From contig JAILHV010000251.1 in the NCBI GenBank assembly GCA_024695625.1, forward strand, positions 1 to 47,214: a DNA stretch of 47,214 bases. The letters run 5' to 3'. Source of the stretch: Treponema sp. (GTDB lineage Bacteria > Spirochaetota > Spirochaetia > Treponematales > Treponemataceae). A program made the translations under genes and the position numbers. This document shows, in pieces, positions 34,455 to 42,972 of the stretch. Position 1 is the stretch's first letter. Each line of letters begins with the position of its first letter. The notes beneath the pieces were generated by a model. That model was given only the letters and a program-made list of their open reading frames with translations, did no database searches and was not told the DNA's origin.

Positions 34455-35771
34455 ATGGAAAACGAGAAACTGATTCAGCCAAAGGTTTTAAAGGGCTTTA
34501 GAGATTTTATGCCGCAGGACGAGATTCTGCGCGCCAGATTGATAGAAAAACTTACCGCAACGTTCCGCTCCTACGGTTTTGTTCCAATAGACACACCCGT
34601 CCTTGAATATACGGAGATTCTCCTTAGAAAGAGTAACGGCGAGACGGAAAAGCAGGTATTCCGCTTTGAGGATAACGGTCACAGGGACGTTGCCATGCGC
34701 TTTGACCTTACCGTTCCTTTTGCACGCTTTACCGCAGAGCACAAAGAAGAGCTTTACTTCCCCTTTAAGCGCTACCACATCGCCAAGGTTTGGCGCGGAG
34801 AAAAGCCACAGGCCGGCCGCTACCGCGAATTTGTCCAGTGCGACTTTGACACGGTTGGAAGCGACAGTGCCACAAGCGACTTTGAAACCCTTGCGCTCAT
34901 GAGGGCAGCCCTTAACGCAATCGGCGTAGAAAAGATAAAGATTCACCTTAACCACCGCGGAGTCTTCAACCGTTTCCTGCTTTCTTTGGGATGCCAGGAC
35001 AAGTCGGAGGATATTCTTCGCATTGTGGACAAGCTTGCAAAAATTGGCGCAGAGGAAGTTACCAAGGAACTTGCGGAAGTTACAGGCGATGCAGAAAAGG
35101 CTTCCAAGATTCTTGAATACATAAAGCCTCTTTCTTCTTTTGAAGAGACGCTTGGCCACATTGAAGCCCTTGCAGGCGGTGAGGACGAGGACACAAAGCG
35201 CCTTAAAGACATTTTTGCCATGATGAAGGCTTCCGGCATAGAAAAGACTTATGTTCTTGACCCAAGCATAACACGCGGACTTGACTATTACACGGGCGTT
35301 GTCTACGAAACCTTCCTGGACGACCTTCCTTCCATTGGTTCCGTTTGTTCTGGAGGACGCTACAACAACCTTGCAGGCCTTTACACCAAGGAAAAGATTC
35401 CGGGCGTTGGCTCTTCAATAGGCCTTGACCGCCTTATTGCAGGCCTTACCGAGCTTGGTCTTACCAGTGCAAAAGGCAGCTACCTCGACGCGGAGATTTA
35501 CAATAGCGGCGAAGGGCTTGAAGTTTACATGGAAAAGACGGCATCCCTCTTGCGTGAGCTTGGGGTTGCGGTTGAAGTTTTCCCGGATGCGGTAAAGATG
35601 GGTAAGCAGTACGCTCTTACGGAAAAGAAGGGTGTTCCCTTTGGCATTCTAATTGGAAAGGATGACGAAAAGAACGGAACTCTTACGCTAAAGAACCTTA
35701 AGACCCGCGAGCAGCAGGCAGGGCTTAGCGTTATGCAGGCAGCTTCTGTAATTCTTAAGGGCAGGGAATAG
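34455..35771 (+). CDS. hisS: Histidyl-tRNA synthetase
   Basis: Class II synthetase charging tRNA-His. I start it at ATG 34455 (438 residues, beginning MENEKLIQPKVLKGFRDFMP), since the open frame to 34218 has no family resemblance and would run through the inverted repeats. Motif 2 lies in YHIAKVWRGEKPQAGRYREF, the histidine-binding segments include GLDYYTGVVYE, and motif 3 is GVGSSIGLDRLIAGL; a C-terminal anticodon-binding domain follows from about residue 340. Its length is normal. It has its own promoter directly at the start codon and is followed by a dispersed repeat, so it is probably transcribed alone. Confidence 0.95.
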   Translation: MENEKLIQPKVLKGFRDFMPQDEILRARLIEKLTATFRSYGFVPIDTPVLEYTEILLRKSNGETEKQVFRFEDNGHRDVAMRFDLTVPFARFTAEHKEELYFPFKRYHIAKVWRGEKPQAGRYREFVQCDFDTVGSDSATSDFETLALMRAALNAIGVEKIKIHLNHRGVFNRFLLSLGCQDKSEDILRIVDKLAKIGAEEVTKELAEVTGDAEKASKILEYIKPLSSFEETLGHIEALAGGEDEDTKRLKDIFAMMKASGIEKTYVLDPSITRGLDYYTGVVYETFLDDLPSIGSVCSGGRYNNLAGLYTKEKIPGVGSSIGLDRLIAGLTELGLTSAKGSYLDAEIYNSGEGLEVYMEKTASLLRELGVAVEVFPDAVKMGKQYALTEKKGVPFGILIGKDDEKNGTLTLKNLKTREQQAGLSVMQAASVILKGRE

Positions 35772-35850
35772 TTCTTATTTTTTCTCTTTTTGGAGCATAC
35801 TTTTTTTGTTACTGTGCGTAAGGCTATGCCTTCCGCAGTGGCAAATGCTG

Positions 35851-35937
35851 TCCCCGCTTTCCAGGGTTCCGGCTCTCGCCTCCATTCCTACGCTGCGCTT
35901 CGGAACGGCTGCGCCGCCCTTCCAATCGGGGCTAGGC
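35851..35937. repeat. Dispersed GC-rich repeat, family C, copy 2
   Basis: It lies between hisS and the convergent lipoprotein gene. The block 35861-35890 matches 1474-1503 at 28 of 30 positions. The adjoining part (GCGCTTCGGAACGGCTGCG, GCCCTTCCAATC) corresponds to the reverse complement of 45297-45360. The remainder of the gap shows no other feature. Confidence 0.7.
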
Positions 35938-36000
35938 TCTTTGGCAAGTACATGGCCAACAGATGTGCCTTGTTTTTGCAAAAAGTTTAAGTTTTGCCCT

Positions 36001-36408
36001 CTATTTGTTTTCTGTGGCAAAAGCTTTTGCGGCGGCGTTTGCCTTTAGGCGGTTGTCGTAAAGTTTTATGGAAACGTTGTCCAACCAGCCGGAGTCAAAC
36101 TGGTACCAGGCACTTACGCTGTTTATGTCGCGAACATTTGGTTCTATGTACTTGCCCTTAACTTCCAGCACATCCCCCTGCCTTGCATTGTGGATTACGT
36201 CGCTCTGGTAGTTGTGCTCCTTGTAGTAAGCAGCATAGGGAACGGTAACAACTGCCCACATGACACCCAGCTCAAGTGCGCTTTCGTCTGCGGGGTTAAA
36301 GACAACTTCCCTCTTGGCATTGCAGGCAGAAAAAGCCATGCATGAGCAAAGAAGTGCGGACAGGGCAAAAAATCTGGCAGGCCTTAAAATCTTAGCAGCA
36401 TCAATCAT
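36001..36408 (-). CDS. Small lipoprotein of unknown function
   Basis: A 135-residue protein with a signal peptide and a lipobox-like site AFSAC near residue 29, so it is probably anchored by lipid in the periplasm-facing leaflet. A second cysteine pair in LLCSC lies just before it within the hydrophobic core. The mature part has a compact beta-like pattern (ARQGDVLEVKGKYIEP, SVSAWYQFDSGWLDNVSIKL) that resembles an SH3-like fold without clear family. Its ATG overlaps the stop of the Nudix gene (ATGA), so it is translated from that mRNA. It ends the five-gene minus-strand operon. Function unknown. Confidence 0.75.
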   Translation of the reverse strand: MIDAAKILRPARFFALSALLCSCMAFSACNAKREVVFNPADESALELGVMWAVVTVPYAAYYKEHNYQSDVIHNARQGDVLEVKGKYIEPNVRDINSVSAWYQFDSGWLDNVSIKLYDNRLKANAAAKAFATENK

Positions 36409-36821
36409 CTTGCACCCTTTTCATACACAAATTTTCTTACTTCCGGGTACAAAAGCAGGTCTGAATCAACAAAATTCAGTTTTTTTATGTCGTCTATGCG
36501 AACCCACCTGTATTCGCTGTGCTCGGTAAGCTTGTACTTAAAAACAATGCCCTTATGGGGAACTTTTATAAGATAGGCATGGAGGGCTACAGTCTGGCCG
36601 TTGTGGACAAAATGGGCATTGGCTATGTTGGAAAAAACCTTTACCTTTATGCCAAATTCTTCCTTAAATTCCCTTACTACAGCCTCTGCATCGGACTCGC
36701 CGCTTTCAACCTTGCCGCCGGGAAATTCCCATCTTCCACCCATCTGGCCTACAGGGTTTCTCTTTGCAACAAGGACGCGGTCTCCGTCCAGTGCGATTCC
36801 GGTTATAGACGATGCAGCCAT
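36405..36821 (-). CDS. Nudix hydrolase (MutT-like)
   Basis: A 138-residue pyrophosphohydrolase, probably acting on oxidised nucleotides such as 8-oxo-dGTP. The complete Nudix box is present from Gly36 to Ile58: Gly36, Glu42, Arg50, Glu51, Glu54, Glu55 and Gly57 are all in place. The preceding RNPVGQMGGRWEFPGG is characteristic of MutT-like members. AAGGGG precedes the ATG, ten bases after the upstream stop, and the stop overlaps the lipoprotein start. A substrate other than 8-oxo-dGTP cannot be excluded. Confidence 0.9.
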   Translation of the reverse strand: MAASSITGIALDGDRVLVAKRNPVGQMGGRWEFPGGKVESGESDAEAVVREFKEEFGIKVKVFSNIANAHFVHNGQTVALHAYLIKVPHKGIVFKYKLTEHSEYRWVRIDDIKKLNFVDSDLLLYPEVRKFVYEKGAR

Positions 36822-36831
36822 TCAAGACCCC

Positions 36832-37356
36832 TTAAAGCAGAATGACCTTTGGGAAAACAAAGTGCAGCACACCGGCCGCTACGCAGATAACGCCAATGTA
36901 CTTGCGGGAGTCTATGAATATGGTCTGAATGTTGTCTGGAATGTAGATGCTGTCGCTTGAGCTTTCAAAGTATTCGATCAGCATGGAAGCACCGCCAAGG
37001 ATTCCTGCAAAAGCCGGGAGAAAGTCGCCGATTATTGGCAGGTCGCCGGAGAATACGGAAAGAATCTTCATAAAGCCGATAAAGATTGCAAGAACGCCTA
37101 TCACAAGGCGGAACACGGGGTTGTTAACTCCGCGCATGAGGGATGTCTTTGAAGCTTCGTCCCTGGATGAAGGCTCCGGGGAAGATGCAGGTGCAATGTC
37201 TGCAAACGGATCTTCGTCATCTATGTCCTCGGAAAAGTCCGTAGCCTGAGAAGCTACAGGAGCAAGACCATTCTTTTCCGTAAGGTTCATGCCGTAGACC
37301 AAAATAAGCCCCGCAATGATGTTAATCAGTACCGAAAGAAAATAAAACTGTACCAT
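36832..37356 (-). CDS. Membrane protein of unknown function
   Basis: A 174-residue protein with four hydrophobic segments: about residues 4-23 (FLSVLINIIAGLILVYGM), 79-97 (LVIGVLAIFIGFMKIL), 105-130 (GDFLPAFAGILGGASMLIEYF) and 152-170 (YIGVICVAAGVLHFVFP). Between the first two is an acidic, Asp/Glu/Ser-rich loop of about 50 residues. The pattern suggests a small inner-membrane protein; I recognise no family beyond a treponeme-like look. It lies 47 bases after the single-span protein gene and ten before the Nudix gene, in one operon. Confidence 0.7.
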   Translation of the reverse strand: MVQFYFLSVLINIIAGLILVYGMNLTEKNGLAPVASQATDFSEDIDDEDPFADIAPASSPEPSSRDEASKTSLMRGVNNPVFRLVIGVLAIFIGFMKILSVFSGDLPIIGDFLPAFAGILGGASMLIEYFESSSDSIYIPDNIQTIFIDSRKYIGVICVAAGVLHFVFPKVILL

Positions 37357-37403
37357 AAATTATTCCCCCTATCTTATTTTATCGGAATGAAAAGGCAAAA
37401 GCT

Positions 37404-38033
37404 TTAGTGCCGGGACACCTTGCTCTTGAGCTTTATTTCATTCCTGCTTGGCTGAACGGCCCCTTCACCCTCCGTAGAATCCGAAAGCGAAAGTATGCAT
37501 TCTATTGAATCTATGTCGTAGTCTGTAAAGCTTGCCCTCAAGAACTGCTTTTTTTGCTCTTCATTTTCCTGGGACAAAGAAAAAAGGTACTCTTCCTTGG
37601 AGGAAGAAACAAGCTCTCCGTTTGCATCCAGAGCGTTCACTACCGCAAAGAAATGCCTTGGCCGGTTCGCATCAGCCTTTTCCCTTGCGGATTTGGTCAT
37701 CTTTAGCGCAACGGAGACATATACGGTCTCTTCTATAGAAAAGGAGTCCATCTTGCAGCCCACGCCGTCGATTACCCCTTCGTTCTTTCTGCCGGAAAGT
37801 ATGGAAAGCACAAAGATAAGCCCCATGCAGACAACAAGTGCCATAAAAATCATGCGGTTGCCCTTGGTTCCCACCAAAACGCCAAAAAAGCCCTTGGACT
37901 TAAATCCTTCGCCCTCTGCGAGTTCCCGGGTCTTTTTATCCTCAAGCTGGCGGAATTCTCCCCGCTTGTGGTGGAAGATTAAAGGTTCCTCCCCTTCCGC
38001 ATAGCCGTCTATCATGTCGTCTCCGAATGCCAT
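37404..38033 (-). CDS. Single-span membrane protein of unknown function
   Basis: A 209-residue protein. The first 60 residues are polar and charged (cytoplasmic by the positive-inside rule), a single transmembrane segment lies at about residues 61-80 (MIFMALVVCMGLIFVLSIL), and the last 125 residues form a beta-like extracytoplasmic domain (IEETVYVSVALKM, HFFAVVNALDANGELV, IECILSLSDS). I do not recognise it. It starts 10 bases after the propeller-type lipoprotein gene and is followed 47 bases later by the four-span protein gene; the three may form an envelope-associated group. Confidence 0.7.
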   Translation of the reverse strand: MAFGDDMIDGYAEGEEPLIFHHKRGEFRQLEDKKTRELAEGEGFKSKGFFGVLVGTKGNRMIFMALVVCMGLIFVLSILSGRKNEGVIDGVGCKMDSFSIEETVYVSVALKMTKSAREKADANRPRHFFAVVNALDANGELVSSSKEEYLFSLSQENEEQKKQFLRASFTDYDIDSIECILSLSDSTEGEGAVQPSRNEIKLKSKVSRH

Positions 38034-38043
38034 AGCCCCTCCC

Positions 38044-39270
38044 CTAGTTCTTGATTACGGCCTGAATCAGAGAATCCGTGCGCCACCAGCTCATCTGCGC
38101 CTTGTCGCCAAGGATGTTCAGGGAGCTAAGGATGCCCGTATTGCTAAGGTTAAAGGCCGTGTAAAGGATTTTTTTGCGGTCCATGGCAAGGTGCCTCCTC
38201 AAGACGCGCGAACCCGAGGCCTGAACCATCTGAATGTCGTAGCCGCCCTCGTTTGCAACCATAAAGAACATCCAGTCGTTGTCGGTAATGCCTATAAAAT
38301 CATACGGAATGTTGTGAACCTCGCTGCCAAAGCCTTCCACAGTGCTTTCCCGGTAAGGCGGAATTATTATGGGCTCGCTGTACTTTCCGGTCTCCACGTC
38401 AAGTGCAAACAAAAGAGACTCGTCGTAGTCTATGCCAGCAAGCGAAGATATCTTTCCCTCCATGTGAGAGGATGAATAGTCAACCTTAAGGTAAAGAATG
38501 CGCCCGTCATAAGAAGGAATAACGTTTTCCAGAGTAACAAATCGCTCCACGGCCTTTCCCGAGTGCGGATCGGGTATGTTTTCCCTTGAAATAGGAACCT
38601 TGAACAGCAGGTAGCCGTCCGCATTGAACCAAAACACTTCGCAGCCGCTCTTTTTTATGCTCACAACGACAAGCTCGTTGCTGTCCGTAACGTAAATGCT
38701 CTTTATAAGCGGAAAGGGGGTACCGCCGGGGCCCTGCTGGCCAAGATAGTCTGCAAACGAACCGTCCTCGTTAAAGCGGAGCACAATCTGCGAAAGAACG
38801 GTGTCGTCCTTTTCGTCCAGTTCCTGCCTTTCCACAGGGAATTTGTCCACCACGTACAGCCTTTTCTGGGAGTCAACCGCAATAGAAGATATTTCGTTGA
38901 AGGGATAGGCTGTAGCCTTCCTGGTAGTGCTTACCACGTCCGCGCTGTTGGAAAATGACGGGCGGGGGTTTGCCTCTTCGTTGTAGTAGAGGCTCAGAAG
39001 GTCGCCGTAGCTGTTCATCTCCATGATTTTCTTGGCCTCTCCGTTGGCAATGAAAAAGAAACCGTCACGCATTGCAACGGAGGTGTTTATCTGGTTTGCC
39101 TGGTTCAGGTTGAACACGTTCAGTTCGTCCTCAAAAGTCCCGTATTCCAGGCTAAAAATCTTGTCTTCCTTAAGAGTTGAGACTGCGCCGTTTTCCCTGC
39201 AGGATGCAAGCAGCGAACACAAAAAGAGGCAGACGGCAAAGTTTTTTACAAAAAATTTGTTTTTTTTCAT
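38044..39270 (-). CDS. Lipoprotein with a beta-propeller-like pattern
   Basis: A 408-residue lipoprotein: signal peptide with lipobox LLASC near residue 23. The mature part carries repeated blade-like segments resembling NHL repeats (INTSVAMRDGFFFIANGEAKKIMEMNSYG, in which the pattern recurs around ISSIAVDSQKRLYVVD and IKSIYVTDSNELVVVS). I think it belongs to a spirochete family also found in Leptospira, but cannot confirm the name. It heads the minus-strand operon that runs to 36001. It may act as a periplasmic scaffold or sensor; that is inference. Confidence 0.7.
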   Translation of the reverse strand: MKKNKFFVKNFAVCLFLCSLLASCRENGAVSTLKEDKIFSLEYGTFEDELNVFNLNQANQINTSVAMRDGFFFIANGEAKKIMEMNSYGDLLSLYYNEEANPRPSFSNSADVVSTTRKATAYPFNEISSIAVDSQKRLYVVDKFPVERQELDEKDDTVLSQIVLRFNEDGSFADYLGQQGPGGTPFPLIKSIYVTDSNELVVVSIKKSGCEVFWFNADGYLLFKVPISRENIPDPHSGKAVERFVTLENVIPSYDGRILYLKVDYSSSHMEGKISSLAGIDYDESLLFALDVETGKYSEPIIIPPYRESTVEGFGSEVHNIPYDFIGITDNDWMFFMVANEGGYDIQMVQASGSRVLRRHLAMDRKKILYTAFNLSNTGILSSLNILGDKAQMSWWRTDSLIQAVIKN

Positions 39271-39317
39271 ATAAAATAGAATATTAAATTAGTTTGTTAG
39301 TGTCAACATTGCAAAAG

Positions 39318-39418
39318 CCGGAACGGCGGTGGCGCATAGGCACGTCTTGCCGAATTAGCCAAGGAATAAAAGCGTAGAGCAGACAAAAGTACCGTCCAAA
39401 AGTACCGCCCGGGCTACC
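39318..39418. repeat. Dispersed repeat, family B, copy 3
   Basis: It lies in the gap between the divergent lipoprotein and secA genes. Only the second half of the family is present: CCGGAACGGCGGTGGCG, CCGAATTAGCCAAGGAA, GCGTAGAGCA and the doubled TACCGTCC-type block. It corresponds to 31666-31760. Confidence 0.7.
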
Positions 39419-39489
39419 ATTCAATAAGAAAAAAAATTGCCATACTAGACTAGAGCTTAAAAATTCGTTATATTTTATGAATCGCATTG

Positions 39490-39515
39490 GGAGTACAGAC
39501 GTAAAACTCCTTTTT
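39490..39515 (+). terminator. Terminator-like hairpin before secA
   Basis: GGAGT (39490-39494) pairs with ACTCC (39506-39510) and is followed by five T residues. It would stop transcription entering from upstream just before the secA promoter. It is short and only moderately stable. Confidence 0.45.
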
Positions 39516-39542
39516 GGCGCATATTACTAAAACTATTAAAAT
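39514..39542 (+). promoter_or_regulatory. Possible secA promoter
   Basis: TTGGCG (39514-39519) and TAAAAT (39537-39542) are 17 bases apart. The predicted start near 39549 would leave a leader of about six bases before ATG 39555; there is no clear ribosome binding site. A second candidate further upstream (TAGACT 39446-39451, TATATT 39469-39474) also has 17-base spacing. Confidence 0.4.
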
Positions 39543-39554
39543 GAGTGTTTGACT

Positions 39555-42371
39555 ATGTTTGACAAGATTCTTACTTTCTTTTTCGGTTCTCAGAATGAGC
39601 GTGACGTAAAGGCGCTCAAACCGCAGCTTGAAGCGGTCCTTGCAAAAGATGAATGGGCTTCTTCCCTAAAGGACGAAGACTTTCCCCTTCAGACAAAGGC
39701 CCTCAAGGAACGCCTTGCCAATGGGGAGACACTGGACGACATTCTGCCAGAGGCATTTGCACTAGCCCGTGAAGCTGCATACCGCGTCCTTGGCGAAAAG
39801 GCCTATCCGGTCCAGCTGATGGGTTCACTCGTGCTTCATTCAGGCCGCATTACCGAAATGAAGACCGGTGAAGGTAAGACACTCATGTGCGTTGCCGCCG
39901 CCTACCTTAACTCACTTAGCGGAAAGGGCGTTCACATCGTAACAGTAAACGACTACCTTGCAGAGCGCGACAGCCAGTGGATGGGACGCGTATACAAGTT
40001 TCTTGGGCAGAGCGTAGGCTGCATCCTTAACAACATGGACAATGAGGCCCGCCGTGCAGCATACGAATGTGACCTTACTTACGGTACAAACAACGAGCTT
40101 GGCTTTGACTACCTCCGCGACAACATGCAGATAGACATAAAGCGCAAGGTTCAGAGGGGCTTCAACTTCTGTATCGTTGACGAAATAGACTCAATCCTTA
40201 TTGATGAAGCCCGTACACCGCTCATCATTTCGGGCCAGGGCGAAGACGACACCTTCAAATACTTTGAAGTGGACAAGTACGTTGACCAGTTTACTGAGGT
40301 GGAAAAGGATCCAAAGACAGGCGACTACCCCGACGAAGTTGACATGCTTCCTGAAGACAGGGCAGCACTTAAGGGTGACTACAAGATAGACGAGAAGTCC
40401 AAGCGCGTTTCTTTTACCGACAAGGGTATGAACAAGATAAACGACATCCTTCTCTCCCACCGTCTTATCGAAAGCGGCACCACTGTTTTTGACGAGCAGA
40501 ACTTTGAGTACGTGCACTACTTTACCCAGGCTGTAAGGGCCCACGTCCTCTACCATGCAGACGTTGACTATGTTGTAAAGGACAACCAGGTTCAGATTGT
40601 AGACGAATTTACAGGCCGCATTCTTGAGGGAAGGCGCTACGGTGACGGTTTGCACCAGGCAATTGAAGCTAAGGAGCACCTTAAGATTGCCCAGAGGAAC
40701 CGCACACTTGCTACTATTACCTTCCAGAACTACTTCCGTATGTACGAGAAGCTTTCCGGTATGACCGGTACTGCCGCAACCGAAGCTGTTGAATTTGCAA
40801 AGATTTACGACCTTGACGTTGTTGCAATTCCTACCAACAAGCCTGTAGCCCGCAAGGACGAGGATGATGAGGTATACCTTAACGAAAGCGACAAATGGAA
40901 TGCCATCGTAAAGGAAATTGACGAGACCCACAAGAAGGGGCAGCCTGTTCTTGTTGGTACGGTTTCTGTTGAAAAGTCTGAGCATTTGAGTGCCCTTCTT
41001 ACACGCAAGGGAATAAGGCACGAGGTCTTGAACGCAAAGAACCATGCCCGCGAAGCCGTCATTATTGCTGAAGCCGGTGCCAAGGGTGCTGTAACTGTTG
41101 CTACAAACATGGCAGGCCGCGGTACAGATATTAAGCTTGGCGGAAACCCGGAGATGAGGGCAAGGAAGCGCGCAGGAACAGAGGCTACCCAGGAGCAGTA
41201 CGAGGCAGCGCTTAAGATAGAAAAGGAGCAGTGGCTCAAGGACTACGATGAGGTAAAGAACCTAGGAGGACTTTACGTTATCGGTTCAGAACGCCACGAG
41301 TCACGCCGCATCGACAACCAGCTCCGTGGACGCTCTGGACGCCAGGGTGACCCGGGTCGCAGCAAATTCTACATCTCCATGGACGACGACCTGATGAGGC
41401 TCTTCGGCGGAGAGAAGATGAAGCGCATCATGAAGGCCATCGGTATGCAGGACGGTGAGCCAATCAACCACCGCATGCTTAACCGTTCTATAGAAAAGGC
41501 ACAGAAGAAGGTTGAAGCCCGCAACTTTGAAATCCGCAAGAACCTCCTTGACTTTGACGACGTTTTGAACCAGCAGCGCGAATTCATCTACGAGCAGAGG
41601 GACGAAATCCTTGAAGACGACAACCTCAGCACACGCGTAATGGAGAACGCAAAGACTCTTGTGCAGAACATTTTTGCCGAATACGAGCACAAAGCCCGCC
41701 ACACTAAGGGTGCAAACCTTCAGAGTGCCCTTGTTGACCAGATAAAGAACAAGTTTGGCCTTGTTGTTCCATACGACCGCCTTACAGAGGAAGCCGTAAT
41801 ATCCATCCTGCAGAACGACATCACCCAGAAGGAGATGCTTGTAGGAAAGCCAAGCTTTAACATGTTCATCCGTTACCAGTACATCCAGCTTATAGACAAG
41901 AAGTGGCTTGACCAGCTTGAATTCCTTGACGGCCTTAGGGAAGCTGTTTACCTGCGCTCATACGGCCAGAAGCAGCCTCTTACCGAGTACAAGATTGACG
42001 GCTTTAACCAGTTTGACGCCATGCTTGAAGAAATCCGCGACGCTGTTGCAAGCAGAATCTTTAAGGTAAAGGTTCAGATTCAGGGAGAGCCCCAGCCACG
42101 CAAGAGCCTTGCCCAGACGAACATGACAGCAACCCACCAGGAAGCCCAGTCGGCAATCACTCCGCCTTCTGGAATGAGCGCAGAGCAGAGGGCACAGCAG
42201 TCATTCAACGCAAGGCAGTCAATGCAGGGTGCCCAGAGGTCGGCAATGCAGAGCGGAAGACAGGGCCAGAACGTAACCGTAGTGCGCACAATGCCCAAAG
42301 TAGGCCGCAACGACCCCTGCCCCTGCGGAAGCGGAAAGAAATTTAAGAATTGCCACGGAAGAAATTCGTAG
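39555..42371 (+). CDS. secA: Protein translocase ATPase SecA
   Basis: Motor that drives unfolded proteins through SecYEG. From ATG 39555 the protein has 938 residues. It shows the N-terminal [17 protein letters not shown], Walker [10 protein letters not shown] (about 101-109), the DEAD-like [20 protein letters not shown], the cross-linking and helical scaffold domains, and [16 protein letters not shown] in the second motor half. A Gln-rich linker leads to the zinc site [14 protein letters not shown] at the C-terminus. The final three codons and the TAG stop are formed by a repeat unit that recurs twice downstream. The call is certain; the start is slightly less so because TTG 39549 is also in frame. 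Confidence 0.97.
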   Translation: MFDKILTFFFGSQNERDVKALKPQLEAVLAKDEWASSLKDEDFPLQTKALKERLANGETLDDILPEAFALAREAAYRVLGEKAYPVQLMGSLVLHSGRITEMKTGEGKTLMCVAAAYLNSLSGKGVHIVTVNDYLAERDSQWMGRVYKFLGQSVGCILNNMDNEARRAAYECDLTYGTNNELGFDYLRDNMQIDIKRKVQRGFNFCIVDEIDSILIDEARTPLIISGQGEDDTFKYFEVDKYVDQFTEVEKDPKTGDYPDEVDMLPEDRAALKGDYKIDEKSKRVSFTDKGMNKINDILLSHRLIESGTTVFDEQNFEYVHYFTQAVRAHVLYHADVDYVVKDNQVQIVDEFTGRILEGRRYGDGLHQAIEAKEHLKIAQRNRTLATITFQNYFRMYEKLSGMTGTAATEAVEFAKIYDLDVVAIPTNKPVARKDEDDEVYLNESDKWNAIVKEIDETHKKGQPVLVGTVSVEKSEHLSALLTRKGIRHEVLNAKNHAREAVIIAEAGAKGAVTVATNMAGRGTDIKLGGNPEMRARKRAGTEATQEQYEAALKIEKEQWLKDYDEVKNLGGLYVIGSERHESRRIDNQLRGRSGRQGDPGRSKFYISMDDDLMRLFGGEKMKRIMKAIGMQDGEPINHRMLNRSIEKAQKKVEARNFEIRKNLLDFDDVLNQQREFIYEQRDEILEDDNLSTRVMENAKTLVQNIFAEYEHKARHTKGANLQSALVDQIKNKFGLVVPYDRLTEEAVISILQNDITQKEMLVGKPSFNMFIRYQYIQLIDKKWLDQLEFLDGLREAVYLRSYGQKQPLTEYKIDGFNQFDAMLEEIRDAVASRIFKVKVQIQGEPQPRKSLAQTNMTATHQEAQSAITPPSGMSAEQRAQQSFNARQSMQGAQRSAMQSGRQGQNVTVVRTMPKVGRNDPCPCGSGKKFKNCHGRNS

Positions 42372-42540
42372 AATTTCTGGAGTGACAATTCGTAAAATAT
42401 TGCGACCAAAGGGAGCAATTCCCTTGCATGGAAGAAATTCGTAGAATTTCTGGAGTGCTACGCCACATTCGCACGCACTTGCTACGAATGTGTGTAAAAT
42501 ATTGCGACCAAAGGGAGCAATTCCCTTGCATGGAAGAAAT
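42357..42540. repeat. Tandem repeat between secA and the HPt gene
   Basis: A 28-base block (42357-42384) recurs at 42430-42457, and its first bases again at 42532. A 47-base block at 42392-42438 is repeated exactly at 42494-42540. The units contain the hairpins AGAAATTC-GTA-GAATTTCT and AAGGGA-GCAAT-TCCCTT, and the second holds a further CACATTCG/CGAATGTG pair. The first unit overlaps the end of secA. Confidence 0.9.
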
Positions 42541-42569
42541 GCGTAACAAAAATACAAAGGAGGAACCGT

Positions 42570-42914
42570 ATGGCACAGCTTCTTAACCTTGCGTCTGCAC
42601 TAGAAATGCTCGGAGGCGAAAAGAATTTGCTAAAAGAGCTCCTTACAGACTTTGCCTGTGGCAAGCAATTTAAGAAAGAAGAGCTTGTGCGTCTTGAACA
42701 AATGGAAGACAAGACCGAAGCCGCGAAATACGTACATTACTTTAAGGGAGCAGCCCGCCAGATTGGAGCGGAACAGTTTGCAGCCTCTGCCCAGAAGCTG
42801 GAAGACACCCTCCGCGGAAGGGAAAGCGGCAGCCTTGAAGCATTAAACGAAGCCTTTGAGCAGGACCTAAAAGCCGCAAACGCAGCAATAAACCTAGCTC
42901 TAAAGGCAATGTAA
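42570..42914 (+). CDS. Histidine phosphotransfer (HPt) domain protein
   Basis: A 114-residue, all-helical protein consisting of a single HPt domain. The phosphorylatable site is His56 in YVHYFKGAARQIGAEQF, followed by the helix QLEDTLRG-type segment KLEDTLRG, the family pattern. Such proteins relay phosphate between hybrid histidine kinases and response regulators. AAGGAGG precedes the ATG. No kinase or regulator gene is adjacent: it lies after secA and is convergent with tatD, so its partners are encoded elsewhere. Co-transcription with secA is possible but the repeats intervene. Confidence 0.8.
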   Translation: MAQLLNLASALEMLGGEKNLLKELLTDFACGKQFKKEELVRLEQMEDKTEAAKYVHYFKGAARQIGAEQFAASAQKLEDTLRGRESGSLEALNEAFEQDLKAANAAINLALKAM

Positions 42915-42972
42915 ACAAAATAATTTGTCCAAAACCGGCCATGGCATGTGGAAAGCCCAAGAATCCACCCTG

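Noticed and set aside
39477..39530. 17-residue leader peptide before secA, a SecM-like regulator
   Set aside because: It lacks a ribosome binding site, has no signal or arrest sequence, and overlaps the terminator-like hairpin and both predicted promoters.
40191..41045. Long open frame on the minus strand within secA
   Set aside because: It is the mirror frame of the strongly biased secA codons and has no recognisable protein features or start site.
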